From: a virus
Strand: one strand, 5' to 3'
Virus record (IMG/VR): IMGVR_UViG_3300009103_001101
Span: 1 to 36,958 of that record
Length of the DNA stretch: 36,958 bases
Positions 23,171 through 30,949 of the stretch are shown here, one piece after another (within the stretch, counting starts at the first letter, position 1; every line of letters starts with the position of its first letter). The position numbers were made by a program, and so were the translations under genes. The notes under the pieces are model-generated. The model saw only the letters and a list, made by a program, of their open reading frames with translations. It was not told the origin of the DNA and ran no database searches.

Positions 23171-23670
23171 TGATTGAAATTGAAATCACGCAAAAAATGA
23201 AAGAGCGAGCTTGGCGTAAGGCTCGACAAATGGGTGAAATAAATAACTCGATTACAAAAGGCGACGGAAACATTGCTGGGTTTTTAGGGGAAGAAATCGC
23301 TAATAAAATAATTAAAGGTGACATCAACAACACCTATGATTATGATATCATAAAAAATGGTGTAACATACGATGTTAAAACCAAGCGTTGTACTAGCGAG
23401 CCTAAGCCTTACTACGAATGCTCTGTCGCCGCTTTTAACACTAAACAAAAATGTGACTATTATGTTTTTGTGAGAATAGAAAACCTAAAAGGCAAATGGA
23501 CCAGAGCTTGGGTTTTAGGTCTTTACGATAAAGAGAAATATTTTAAGGACGCAAAATTCTTGAAGAAGGGACAAACAGATGGCGACAATTATTTTAAAGT
23601 CAAGGCCAACTGTTATAATATGGAAATTTCAAAATTAAATTCTATGGAGTCACAATGCCCGCAGAATTAA
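23170..23670 (+). CDS. Putative PD-(D/E)XK phage endonuclease
   Basis: The 166-residue protein has a core compatible with a restriction-like fold: YDYDIIKNGVTYDVKTKRC supplies Asp and an Asp-Val-Lys strand (D-x-K), preceded by a helix containing FLGEEIANKII (candidate Glu). Downstream strands are CDYYVFVRIENLKGKW and RAWVLGLYDKEKYF. It resembles single-domain nucleases of large phages, but the target is unknown. It is directly coupled to the Cas4-like gene (TAATG), so the two may process the same DNA ends. A catalytically silent relative cannot be excluded. Confidence 0.6.
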   Translation: MIEIEITQKMKERAWRKARQMGEINNSITKGDGNIAGFLGEEIANKIIKGDINNTYDYDIIKNGVTYDVKTKRCTSEPKPYYECSVAAFNTKQKCDYYVFVRIENLKGKWTRAWVLGLYDKEKYFKDAKFLKKGQTDGDNYFKVKANCYNMEISKLNSMESQCPQN

Positions 23671-24563
23671 TAGACCTAAATCAAGAATTCCATCTTGGTA
23701 ATCGTTTTACACTAGAAACCGCAGAGCATCTGGCGGCAATACTAGATGAGCGATACAGGGTGGTGGTTAAATATGATTCACCCAGTTCACTTCCCTATTA
23801 TAAAGATAACAAACTAAACATTGTATTTGCAACCTCCAAAGAAACGCACGCCATACCAAACGAATTTTATAGAAAAGACGTGTTTGCTATATTTCAACAT
23901 TATTTTATGCTTGACAAATGGGGATATCCAATATTTAATCCACTAGTATATCCTCTACCCCTTGGTACTTTTAGAGATGTCAAAGTTGAAAATATTAAAC
24001 CGTTACCCGAAAGAAAATACGACTTTTGTTTTGTTGGCCAAATACCTCACACGGGAACTAGGGATTATTTTAAAAGAAACCTAGATGATTTAATGGAGAA
24101 AACAGGTGATAAGTTTAAATATTATGTTAAATTTACTGATGGCTTTTCTAGAGGTTTAGATCCAGAGGAGTATATAACAATTCTAGGTGACTCCAAATTG
24201 TCCCTGTGTCCACAGGGCGCAAATAGTCTTGAAACCTTTAGATTTTTTGAATCTATCATGATGGGAGCAATACCAGTCGTAGAAAGGCTTCCAAGGTTGT
24301 GGTATTATGAAACGGCTCCGAATTTTAATGTTAAATGGAGAGATATTGACTCTAACTTATCAAAAATTTTAAATTTTATACAAACGCCACACGTTCGCAA
24401 CGTTCTATATAAAATTGGCTACTATTGCAACGAGATAATGAACCCAATAAAACTAGCCGAACACCTCAAAGAAAAAATTGAAATTAGACTAAACAACATG
24501 CACCTACACCAAAGCGACATTGAAAAATTAAGGAAAGAGCTTAATGACTTGGATACCATTTAA
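23655..24563 (+). CDS. Exostosin-like glycosyltransferase
   Basis: The 302-residue protein has the same donor-site block as the gene at 16570: LSLCPQGANSLETFRFFESI followed by MMGAIPVVERLP. The central YDFCFVGQIPHTGTRDYF strand also fits exostosin-type GT-B enzymes. A C-terminal charged helix (EKIEIRLNNMHL, DIEKLRKELNDL) is added. It lies between a nuclease (16-base overlap) and the polymerase gene (20-base overlap), again inside the replication cluster. The acceptor is unknown: virion, cell-surface glycan and DNA are all possible. Confidence 0.68.
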   Translation: MPAELIDLNQEFHLGNRFTLETAEHLAAILDERYRVVVKYDSPSSLPYYKDNKLNIVFATSKETHAIPNEFYRKDVFAIFQHYFMLDKWGYPIFNPLVYPLPLGTFRDVKVENIKPLPERKYDFCFVGQIPHTGTRDYFKRNLDDLMEKTGDKFKYYVKFTDGFSRGLDPEEYITILGDSKLSLCPQGANSLETFRFFESIMMGAIPVVERLPRLWYYETAPNFNVKWRDIDSNLSKILNFIQTPHVRNVLYKIGYYCNEIMNPIKLAEHLKEKIEIRLNNMHLHQSDIEKLRKELNDLDTI

Positions 24564-26145
24564 TTGTAAAACACATTTTAGCTTGCTTAAGGCTTTCTCA
24601 AAAAGCGATAAACTAGCGCAAAAATGCAAAGAGTATGGTTACTCTTCTTGTGTTATTACGGATATTGAAACTGTTTCTGGCGCTATTAATTTCCACCAAG
24701 CCTGTCGAAAAAATGGTGTTAAGCCAATAATTGGATGCGATTTTGGCTCATACCTGATAATAGCAAAAAACAAAGAAGGCTGGCTTGATTTAATTAAAAC
24801 CGTATCTCATAGCGGGGTAGCAATATTTAAGGATCTGGCACAGAAAGGAAATCTTATATGCATAACAACAGAACCCCAAAAAGGATACAAAAAGATTTTT
24901 GGTAAAAATTATTTTTGTTATAACTATAAAAAACACAGTGTTTTCTACGTAACCCAAGACGAAGCAGAACCCCATAGGGTATTATTGTGTTCGGGCATGA
25001 AAACGACATTACCAAAAATTAGGTCTATGCTTAACAGGGGCGAACCCATAGATAATCAAGAATTTTTTGAATCAGACAATTTCTATTTGCCAAAACCAGA
25101 AGAAATTAAAGATTCTGAAGATGACATAAGGATGCTCAATAAAATCTCTGACATGTGTGAGGATTATGAGGTAACATCTAAACCTATGCTGCCAGAATTT
25201 AAGTGCCCGGAAGGTTTTGATGAGGATGAATATCTAACACAGCTTTGTCGAGATGGTTGGCGAAGTAGGTTGATGTCCTGTGATAAAATTAAAGATGAAA
25301 ACAAGAAAGACGAATATTTGCAAAGAATCAAAAAAGAGCTTGATGTTATTTTCAAAGCAGAGCTTTCTGGGTATTTTTTAATTGTGCAGGATATTGTTAA
25401 CCATGTTAAAAAGCGGGGATGGATTGCTGGGCCGGGGCGCGGTTCAGCCGCTGGATGTTTAGTTTCTTATCTGGTTGGCATAACTGAAGTGGACCCAATT
25501 CAATATGATCTGCTTTTTGAAAGATTTTACAATGAGGGGCGAAACACTGACGATCATGTTTCCCTGCCAGATATTGATGTCGATGTTCCAGCGGAATACC
25601 GAGACGAAGTAATAGACTACATTAAACAAAAATACAACTCAGAAAATGTTGCACAGATGGTCACATTTGGTAGGCTACAGGGTAGAGCAGCCCTAAAAGA
25701 AGTCCTCAGAATTAACGATGCTGTGTCATTTGCAGAAATGAATGAGATAACAAAGAGTATACCAAATGAAGCGGACATATCTGACCAGCTAGAACTTATG
25801 GATCATAGATCTATAATCAAGTGGTCACTGATAAACGACGCGAACTCTCTAAAGGAGTGGTGTACTATGGATAAAAACGATAATTTAGATGGGCCGCTAT
25901 CTTTGTTATTTGATCAGGCAATAAAAATAGAAGGCACAAATAAATCACAAGGCAAACACGCTGCTGGTGTTATTATTGCCAAAGAACCCCTAAAAAACAT
26001 ATGTCCCATGGCACTAGATAAAAATGGACAAACCATAGCGGCTTTTGAAATGAACGATCTAGAAAGTCAGGGTCACGTCAAATTTGACATACTTGGAATT
26101 GATTTACTTAGTAAGATAATGGATATTACAAATGAAGAAACATAA
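24544..26145 (+). CDS. DNA polymerase III alpha, N-terminal half (PHP and palm)
   Basis: The 533-residue protein holds the PHP domain (about residues 4-220), thumb/palm with GPGRGSAAGCLVSYLVG (297-312), catalytic LPDIDVDVP (Asp345, Asp347) and VKFDILGIDLL (Asp515). All three palm metal-binding aspartates are therefore present. The frame ends 18 residues after Asp515 at a point that is an ordinary inter-domain linker in E. coli DnaE, while the fingers and OB parts are encoded at 27417-28964. The PHP motifs are degenerate: where active PHP domains have His-x-His there is FNCKTHFSLL, and ITDIE replaces ITDH. It needs the C-terminal partner to polymerise DNA. Confidence 0.93.
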   Translation: MTWIPFNCKTHFSLLKAFSKSDKLAQKCKEYGYSSCVITDIETVSGAINFHQACRKNGVKPIIGCDFGSYLIIAKNKEGWLDLIKTVSHSGVAIFKDLAQKGNLICITTEPQKGYKKIFGKNYFCYNYKKHSVFYVTQDEAEPHRVLLCSGMKTTLPKIRSMLNRGEPIDNQEFFESDNFYLPKPEEIKDSEDDIRMLNKISDMCEDYEVTSKPMLPEFKCPEGFDEDEYLTQLCRDGWRSRLMSCDKIKDENKKDEYLQRIKKELDVIFKAELSGYFLIVQDIVNHVKKRGWIAGPGRGSAAGCLVSYLVGITEVDPIQYDLLFERFYNEGRNTDDHVSLPDIDVDVPAEYRDEVIDYIKQKYNSENVAQMVTFGRLQGRAALKEVLRINDAVSFAEMNEITKSIPNEADISDQLELMDHRSIIKWSLINDANSLKEWCTMDKNDNLDGPLSLLFDQAIKIEGTNKSQGKHAAGVIIAKEPLKNICPMALDKNGQTIAAFEMNDLESQGHVKFDILGIDLLSKIMDITNEET

Positions 26146-26371
26146 CACAACCACTTCTAAAGAAGACTATAAATCTGTTATATTTGCTGGATGCGCTATT
26201 GAGTCTAATGGTGTTTCTATTTGCAATTTAAATGATTTCAGTAAAGGACTAACCAGATATTCATCCAGATATCAGGTATGGTCAGACAAACACAGATGCT
26301 ATAAAATATATTATAATATAGATGAGGCTGTTAATAAATTTATTGAACTAAAAAATAGAGGCAAAATATGA
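26132..26371 (+). CDS. Small unknown protein between the polymerase halves
   Basis: A 79-residue product with SVIFAGCAIESNGVSICNLN, TRYSSRYQVWSDKHRCYKIY and EAVNKFIELKNRGKI. The last part reads as two or three beta strands followed by a helix. No family is recognised; it might be a DNA-binding fold or a replisome accessory. It overlaps the N-terminal polymerase half by 14 bases and the exonuclease by 4 (ATGA), so it is integrated in the operon rather than left over from an insertion. Confidence 0.5.
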   Translation: MKKHNTTTSKEDYKSVIFAGCAIESNGVSICNLNDFSKGLTRYSSRYQVWSDKHRCYKIYYNIDEAVNKFIELKNRGKI

Positions 26372-27060
26372 ATTATAGAGATATTATAGTATTCGACTTT
26401 GAAACGGGTGGCGCTAATCCGCATACGTGCCAACCAACCCAAATTGCCGCTGTGGCAATTCACGCAAGAAAACTGGAGATTCAACCCGGAGGTACATTTG
26501 ATAGCGAAATTAGACCAATTATAAACGATGATAAGGCCATAGAGGCTGGCGTTGCTCCGCTTGAGGATAAGGCTTTAGAAATCACCAGAAAGAACAGAAA
26601 GGATCTAGCCAAAGCACCACTACCAAAAACAGTATGGAAGAAATTTGCTAAGTTTTGTGACAAGTACAACTGGAAGGGCACAACATTTACAGCGCCTATT
26701 GCTGCTGGGTACAACATCAACGGATACGATATGCCAATTGTCGAGCGCATGTGTCAGCAATACGGACCAGTAGACGAGAAAAAGGGTTGTCAGAAGATAT
26801 TCAATCCCATTTTTACAATTGATATTATGCAACATATTTATTGTTGGTTTGAAAACAATCAGGATGTTAAGGGCTACAGCATGGATTACATGCGAGACTA
26901 TTTTGGAATGGGCCAAGACAGCAAGGATAATGCTCACGACGCACTGCAAGACGTTAAGGATACCGCGAATTTGATGATTAAGTTTATGAAGCTACAAAGA
27001 AGCTTATTGAAAAAAGTAAAATTTGAAAAGGCATTTGCAAATGGCGAATTGTACGTATAA
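26368..27060 (+). CDS. DnaQ-type DEDDh 3'-5' exonuclease
   Basis: The 230-residue exonuclease shows the three Exo motifs: IIVFDFETGG (Asp10, Glu12), AAGYNINGYDMPIV (Asp121) and AHDALQDVKD (His190, Asp195). These five residues are complete, so it should be active, giving a DEDDh proofreading enzyme like the epsilon subunit. It is encoded between the two halves of polymerase III alpha, whose PHP domain looks inactive. It lacks a recognisable beta-clamp peptide. It overlaps the HNH gene by 20 bases. Confidence 0.9.
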   Translation: MNYRDIIVFDFETGGANPHTCQPTQIAAVAIHARKLEIQPGGTFDSEIRPIINDDKAIEAGVAPLEDKALEITRKNRKDLAKAPLPKTVWKKFAKFCDKYNWKGTTFTAPIAAGYNINGYDMPIVERMCQQYGPVDEKKGCQKIFNPIFTIDIMQHIYCWFENNQDVKGYSMDYMRDYFGMGQDSKDNAHDALQDVKDTANLMIKFMKLQRSLLKKVKFEKAFANGELYV

Positions 27061-27424
27061 AACTTGTAGTAAATGCAAAAAAGAACTGCCTACAACATGC
27101 TTTAGTAAAAGGGGCGGGGAAAATTATTTGAGGACGGAATGTAAAGATTGCAATAAGTATTTAAGTAAAAAAAGAAAAGAGCTTCGGACCAAATATGGGC
27201 AACCGCCGGAAGATTACGAGTGTCCAATTTGTAAAAGAACAGCACCGGAAGTCTCTGGCGAGGGCAGCAAAAGAGCAGCACCCTTTGTCGTTGACCATTG
27301 CCACGTAACAGATGTTTTTAGAGGGTGGCTATGTCACAGGTGCAATAGAGGAATTGGGGCATTTGGTGACAGCGTTGAAGGTTTACAAAAAGCTATAAAC
27401 TATTTGAGTAAAAATAATGTTTGA
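27041..27424 (+). CDS. HNH endonuclease VII-family protein
   Basis: ATG 27041 is used; the frame can extend to a TTG at 27023, but that has no better ribosome site. The 127-residue protein has an N-terminal zinc-knuckle (CSKCKKEL ... CKDCNKY), then CPICKRT (Cys61, Cys64), the catalytic DHCH (85-88), GWLCHRCN (Cys98, Cys101, Asn102) and IGAFGDS. This is the T4 endonuclease VII-type HNH fold, which includes Holliday-junction resolvases and free-standing homing endonucleases. It is the last gene before the C-terminal polymerase half, overlapping it by 8 bases. It is a candidate agent of the split, or a junction resolvase. Confidence 0.85.
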   Translation: MANCTYKTCSKCKKELPTTCFSKRGGENYLRTECKDCNKYLSKKRKELRTKYGQPPEDYECPICKRTAPEVSGEGSKRAAPFVVDHCHVTDVFRGWLCHRCNRGIGAFGDSVEGLQKAINYLSKNNV

Positions 27425-28964
27425 TATTAATAATTTTGAAGATGAAGCGGTTTGGGATTTGATTTGTGAGGGGCGCACTAAGGGTGTTTTTCAGCTTGAA
27501 TCCCAACTTGGTAGATCTTGGGCCAAAAAAGTCAAGCCTAGAAATATTAATGATCTCGCCGCGCTTATTTCTTTGATCAGACCGGGGTGCTTGAAGGCTG
27601 TCACAGATGGTAAGTCTATGACGCAACACTATTGCGATAGAAAATCAAACAAAGATCCTGTAACATATCCCGATGAATCTCTTGAAGATATCTTATCTGA
27701 AACATATGGTGTTCTTGTGTACCAAGAACAGTCTATGAAAATAGTCCAGAAATTAGCAGATTTTGATTTGAAGGATGCCGATGCTTTGCGCAAGGCTATT
27801 GGTAAAAAGAAAGCTGGGCTAATGGAGGAAGTCAAAACCGCCTTCTTGTCTGGAACCAAAAAGAAGAATCTTATCACAGTAGAAGTTGCGGAAGAAATTT
27901 TCTCATGGATTGAAAAATCTAATCGGTACGCATTTAATAAATCACACGCCGTGTCTTATGCCATAAACGCATACTGGAGCGCTTATTGTAAATACCACAA
28001 GATGGTTCCTTTCTATGTGTCTTACTTAAATCATTCCGACCGGAAACCAGATTCCCAAAAAGAAATGAAAGAGCTAATTATTGATGCCAAGTTTTCAGAT
28101 ATTGAAGTATATCCTCCGCGATTAAAGAATATATATACAAACTTTACCCACAAGGGTGATAAGATTTATTTTGGAATCAATTATATCAAAAATGTTGGTC
28201 GCAAAGAATGTGAGAAAATAGAAGAAATTTCCTCTCAGGCTGACATTTCTACTTATAATTGGATGGATGTATTAACAAAAATTATCTATAAGGGTAGACT
28301 CAATAAGCGTGCGGTTATAGCTCTTATATCTGTTGGTGCTTTTAACGGGGAAAACAACACAAGAGATAGGGAGGAAATGCTATACGAGTTCGATAGCTGG
28401 AAAGACCTAACGGCTAGAGAGCAGGAGCACATCGCAAACATGGATAACTACGACAAAGATACGACACTCTCCGACTGTATAGAGGAAATGATAAATAATA
28501 TGAAAATTAACAGCCGTAGGCTTACAACTGTGGTTGATATTAAGCAAATACTAGATAATCCACCCCACGAACTAAAAGATAATATACCACTCATAGCCCA
28601 AAACGAAGAGAAATATATGAGCTGTGCGTTAACATGCAACAAAACTGATGGTTTTGATATGAATTTTTCTAGTTCTTTGTGCAAAGACATAGCAAAAGGC
28701 TCTATAACAGGGAAGGTAAGATTAGCGGCGCAAATTAACACTATTAGGTTATATAAAACAAAAAGAGGTAAAAATCCGGGTCAGCTAATGGCCTTTTTGT
28801 CTATCGAAGACAGTAGTGGTTCGTTAGACTCTATAACGATTTTTCCAGATTGCTATGACAAACATAAAGAATTACTTGTTGAAGATAACACCGTTTTATT
28901 GGTTGGCGAAGTTTCTAAAAAAGAAAACACTTCGATAATTGTGAACAAGGTTTCACAAATTTGA
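27417..28964 (+). CDS. DNA polymerase III alpha, C-terminal half (fingers, HhH, OB)
   Basis: The 515-residue protein starts where E. coli DnaE continues after the palm: FDINNFEDEAVWDLI, then GVFQLESQ (23-30), LISLIRPGCLKA, YGVLVYQEQSMKIVQKLADF, ADALRKAIGKKK, and RYAFNKSHAVSYAI (170-183). It goes on to a helix-hairpin-helix-like region (IKNVGRKECEKIEEI) and a C-terminal OB fold (about residues 425-512, GKVRLAAQINTIRLYKTKRG). No catalytic aspartate is needed in this half. It should bind the incoming nucleotide and DNA and assemble with the product of 24544-26145. SSB follows 10 bases later. Confidence 0.93.
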   Translation: MFDINNFEDEAVWDLICEGRTKGVFQLESQLGRSWAKKVKPRNINDLAALISLIRPGCLKAVTDGKSMTQHYCDRKSNKDPVTYPDESLEDILSETYGVLVYQEQSMKIVQKLADFDLKDADALRKAIGKKKAGLMEEVKTAFLSGTKKKNLITVEVAEEIFSWIEKSNRYAFNKSHAVSYAINAYWSAYCKYHKMVPFYVSYLNHSDRKPDSQKEMKELIIDAKFSDIEVYPPRLKNIYTNFTHKGDKIYFGINYIKNVGRKECEKIEEISSQADISTYNWMDVLTKIIYKGRLNKRAVIALISVGAFNGENNTRDREEMLYEFDSWKDLTAREQEHIANMDNYDKDTTLSDCIEEMINNMKINSRRLTTVVDIKQILDNPPHELKDNIPLIAQNEEKYMSCALTCNKTDGFDMNFSSSLCKDIAKGSITGKVRLAAQINTIRLYKTKRGKNPGQLMAFLSIEDSSGSLDSITIFPDCYDKHKELLVEDNTVLLVGEVSKKENTSIIVNKVSQI

Positions 28965-28974
28965 AAGGACTTAA

Positions 28975-29292
28975 ATGAATAGATGCCATTTCTTAGGAAA
29001 GCTGGTAACTGACCCAAATTTGACCACACCCTACTCCACCGATCTTGTAAATTTCACACTAGAGGTTGAAGAATACAGACGAGATAAAGATGGTGTTAAA
29101 AAACGTAGAACAGATCTACTAAATTTTGAAGCTTGGGACAGCGCGGCAACGACCATTCACAAATACGCCTCTAGGAATGATTTTCTGATTGTAGAAGCAA
29201 TAGCTAGAAATCCCCCTAGTAAAAAATGTGGAGAAGTGGTTTTTAGGGTTACTAATTTTAAAATTTTTCCACAAGAGTATAAAAGGTCTTAG
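28975..29292 (+). CDS. ssb: Single-stranded DNA-binding protein
   Basis: The 105-residue protein has the SSB OB-fold order: MNRCHFLGKLVTDPNL, VNFTLEVEEYRRDKDG, RTDLLNFEAWDSAATTIHKY, and VVFRVTNFKIF. Bacterial SSB usually has a disordered tail ending in DDDIPF, which recruits partner enzymes. Here the protein ends right after the OB fold with QEYKRS, so that interaction tail is absent. It lies just behind the polymerase, with AAAGGA upstream of its ATG. It would coat ssDNA at the fork and in recombination. Confidence 0.85.
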   Translation: MNRCHFLGKLVTDPNLTTPYSTDLVNFTLEVEEYRRDKDGVKKRRTDLLNFEAWDSAATTIHKYASRNDFLIVEAIARNPPSKKCGEVVFRVTNFKIFPQEYKRS

Positions 29293-29299
29293 TAGTAGT

Positions 29300-30949
29300 A
29301 TGACAAGAAATAAAAAAGTTCTTTTTTGCTCTGAAGCCTCTTGGTTGAGTACTGGTTATTCTGTATATACTAAAGAAGTATTAAACAGGTTAAATCAGGT
29401 TAACGGCCTAGAGATTGCTGAACTAGCGTGTTATGTCGATAAGAATAATCCACAGATTGCATCTACGCCTTGGAAAGTTTATCCAAATAAACCACTCCCC
29501 GGAGACGCCACACTAAACTCGTATAACGCGAGCCCCAGCGCTCAGTTTGGTGAACAAGCATTTAATCACGTTCTATTGGATTTTCAGCCGGATATTGTGA
29601 TAGACATACGTGATTGGTGGATGATAGAATTTGAACAACGATCTCCTTTTCGTGATTTTTTTCATTGGGCAATTATGCCAACCGTAGATGCGGAGCCCCA
29701 AGACCTTCAATGGATAAACACATATGCTTCCGCAGACGCCGTATTTGCGTATTCAGAATTTGGCAGAGACACATTGCTAAAACAGTGCGATGATATAAAT
29801 TTTGTTAATATCGCCTCTCCTGCTGCCAGCGAAGCCTTTCTGCCCATACCAGATAAAAATCAGCATAAAAACAACATGGGCATCTCTGATGACTCTATGA
29901 TTATTGGCACCGTCATGCGCAACCAGAAGAGAAAACTATATCCCGATCTTTTTAAATCATTTGCAAAATTTTTAAAACAAATCAACAGCAATAATGTTTA
30001 CTTGTATTGCCATACTTATTATCCCGATGTTGGCTGGGATATACCAAGACTTTTAGACGAACACGGGCTTGCAAGTCGTGTGTTATTTACATATAAATGC
30101 AAAAATTGTGGCAAAATTTCTTGTGATTTCTTTCGAGATTCCATAAATGGTTGTTTTGGGTGCGGCGCTCTAACTAATCAGCTTGCTGGAATAAGCAATA
30201 GCGTAAACACAGAAGAGCTATCATCAATATATAATATCTTTGATGTATATGTTCAATATGCTAATAGTGAGGGCTTTGGGATGCCGCAGCTAGAGGCCGC
30301 ATATTGTGGTTTGCCAGTCATATCTACATATTACTCAGCTATGCAGTCCGTGGTCGATAATATAGGAGCGATAGGAATCAAACCGATATCATATTATTTA
30401 GAGTGTGAAACCGGGTGTAACAGAGCTGTTCCAGATAATGAAAAATTTATTAAGGAACTTATAAGATTATACAATAAGAAATCAGAGATAAGATCTATGG
30501 GCATGGAGATTTGTAAAAGGGCAAGAAGTCGTTATACTTGGGACAAGGCCGCCAATGTTTGGCTTTCACACATAAAAAACGTGCCGATACGAGACCATTC
30601 GGAAACTTGGCTATCGCCTCCTAAAATTTTTGAGCCAGCTACCAGCGTCCCATCCCATATAGTATCTATTGTCGATAAAATTAATTTTATATTTACAGAC
30701 ATACTACACAAACCAGAATGGATTGGCAAGTATATATGGAGAAAAGTTTTGAAAGATTGTACTTTTGGATACAGATGTGAAAATATAAATAAAGATTTTT
30801 ACTTTAACGAATCCCACAAGCAATCCTTTACTTCAAATGTTCCATTTTCATTTGAAGATGCGTGCAACGAAATGGCTAATTTTAGAAGACAGCTTAATCA
30901 ATGGGAGCAAGCGAGATCTAACATGGCTCAACAAAGGATATCCAAATGA
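29300..30949 (+). CDS. GT-B glycosyltransferase with inserted zinc ribbon
   Basis: ATG 29300 is chosen because it follows the ssb stop; an upstream reading from 29228 would overlap ssb. The 549-residue protein has KVLFCSEASWLSTGYSVYTK at its start, a donor domain with IIGTVMRNQKRKLYPDLFKS, and the E-x7-E motif in SEGFGMPQLEAAYCGLPVIS (Glu324, Glu332). Between these, residues 265-290 carry KCKNCGK (Cys267, Cys270) and CFGCG (Cys285, Cys288), a likely zinc ribbon. A C-terminal extension of about 130 residues has no recognised fold. It is the first gene of the distal glycan cluster. Confidence 0.82.
   Translation: MTRNKKVLFCSEASWLSTGYSVYTKEVLNRLNQVNGLEIAELACYVDKNNPQIASTPWKVYPNKPLPGDATLNSYNASPSAQFGEQAFNHVLLDFQPDIVIDIRDWWMIEFEQRSPFRDFFHWAIMPTVDAEPQDLQWINTYASADAVFAYSEFGRDTLLKQCDDINFVNIASPAASEAFLPIPDKNQHKNNMGISDDSMIIGTVMRNQKRKLYPDLFKSFAKFLKQINSNNVYLYCHTYYPDVGWDIPRLLDEHGLASRVLFTYKCKNCGKISCDFFRDSINGCFGCGALTNQLAGISNSVNTEELSSIYNIFDVYVQYANSEGFGMPQLEAAYCGLPVISTYYSAMQSVVDNIGAIGIKPISYYLECETGCNRAVPDNEKFIKELIRLYNKKSEIRSMGMEICKRARSRYTWDKAANVWLSHIKNVPIRDHSETWLSPPKIFEPATSVPSHIVSIVDKINFIFTDILHKPEWIGKYIWRKVLKDCTFGYRCENINKDFYFNESHKQSFTSNVPFSFEDACNEMANFRRQLNQWEQARSNMAQQRISK

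Noticed and set aside
27023-27040. TTG start giving a six-residue longer HNH protein
   Set aside because: No better ribosome site, and the ATG at 27041 directly precedes the first cysteine module.
26146-27416. Group I intron in the polymerase gene
   Set aside because: The interval is filled with overlapping genes having their own starts, and both polymerase halves have proper starts and stops; no intron core was recognised, though folding could not be run.
24544-28964. Cyanobacterial-type split DnaE intein
   Set aside because: That intein sits just before the CFNKSH segment; here AFNKSH is intact in the C-terminal half and no intein motifs are at either end.
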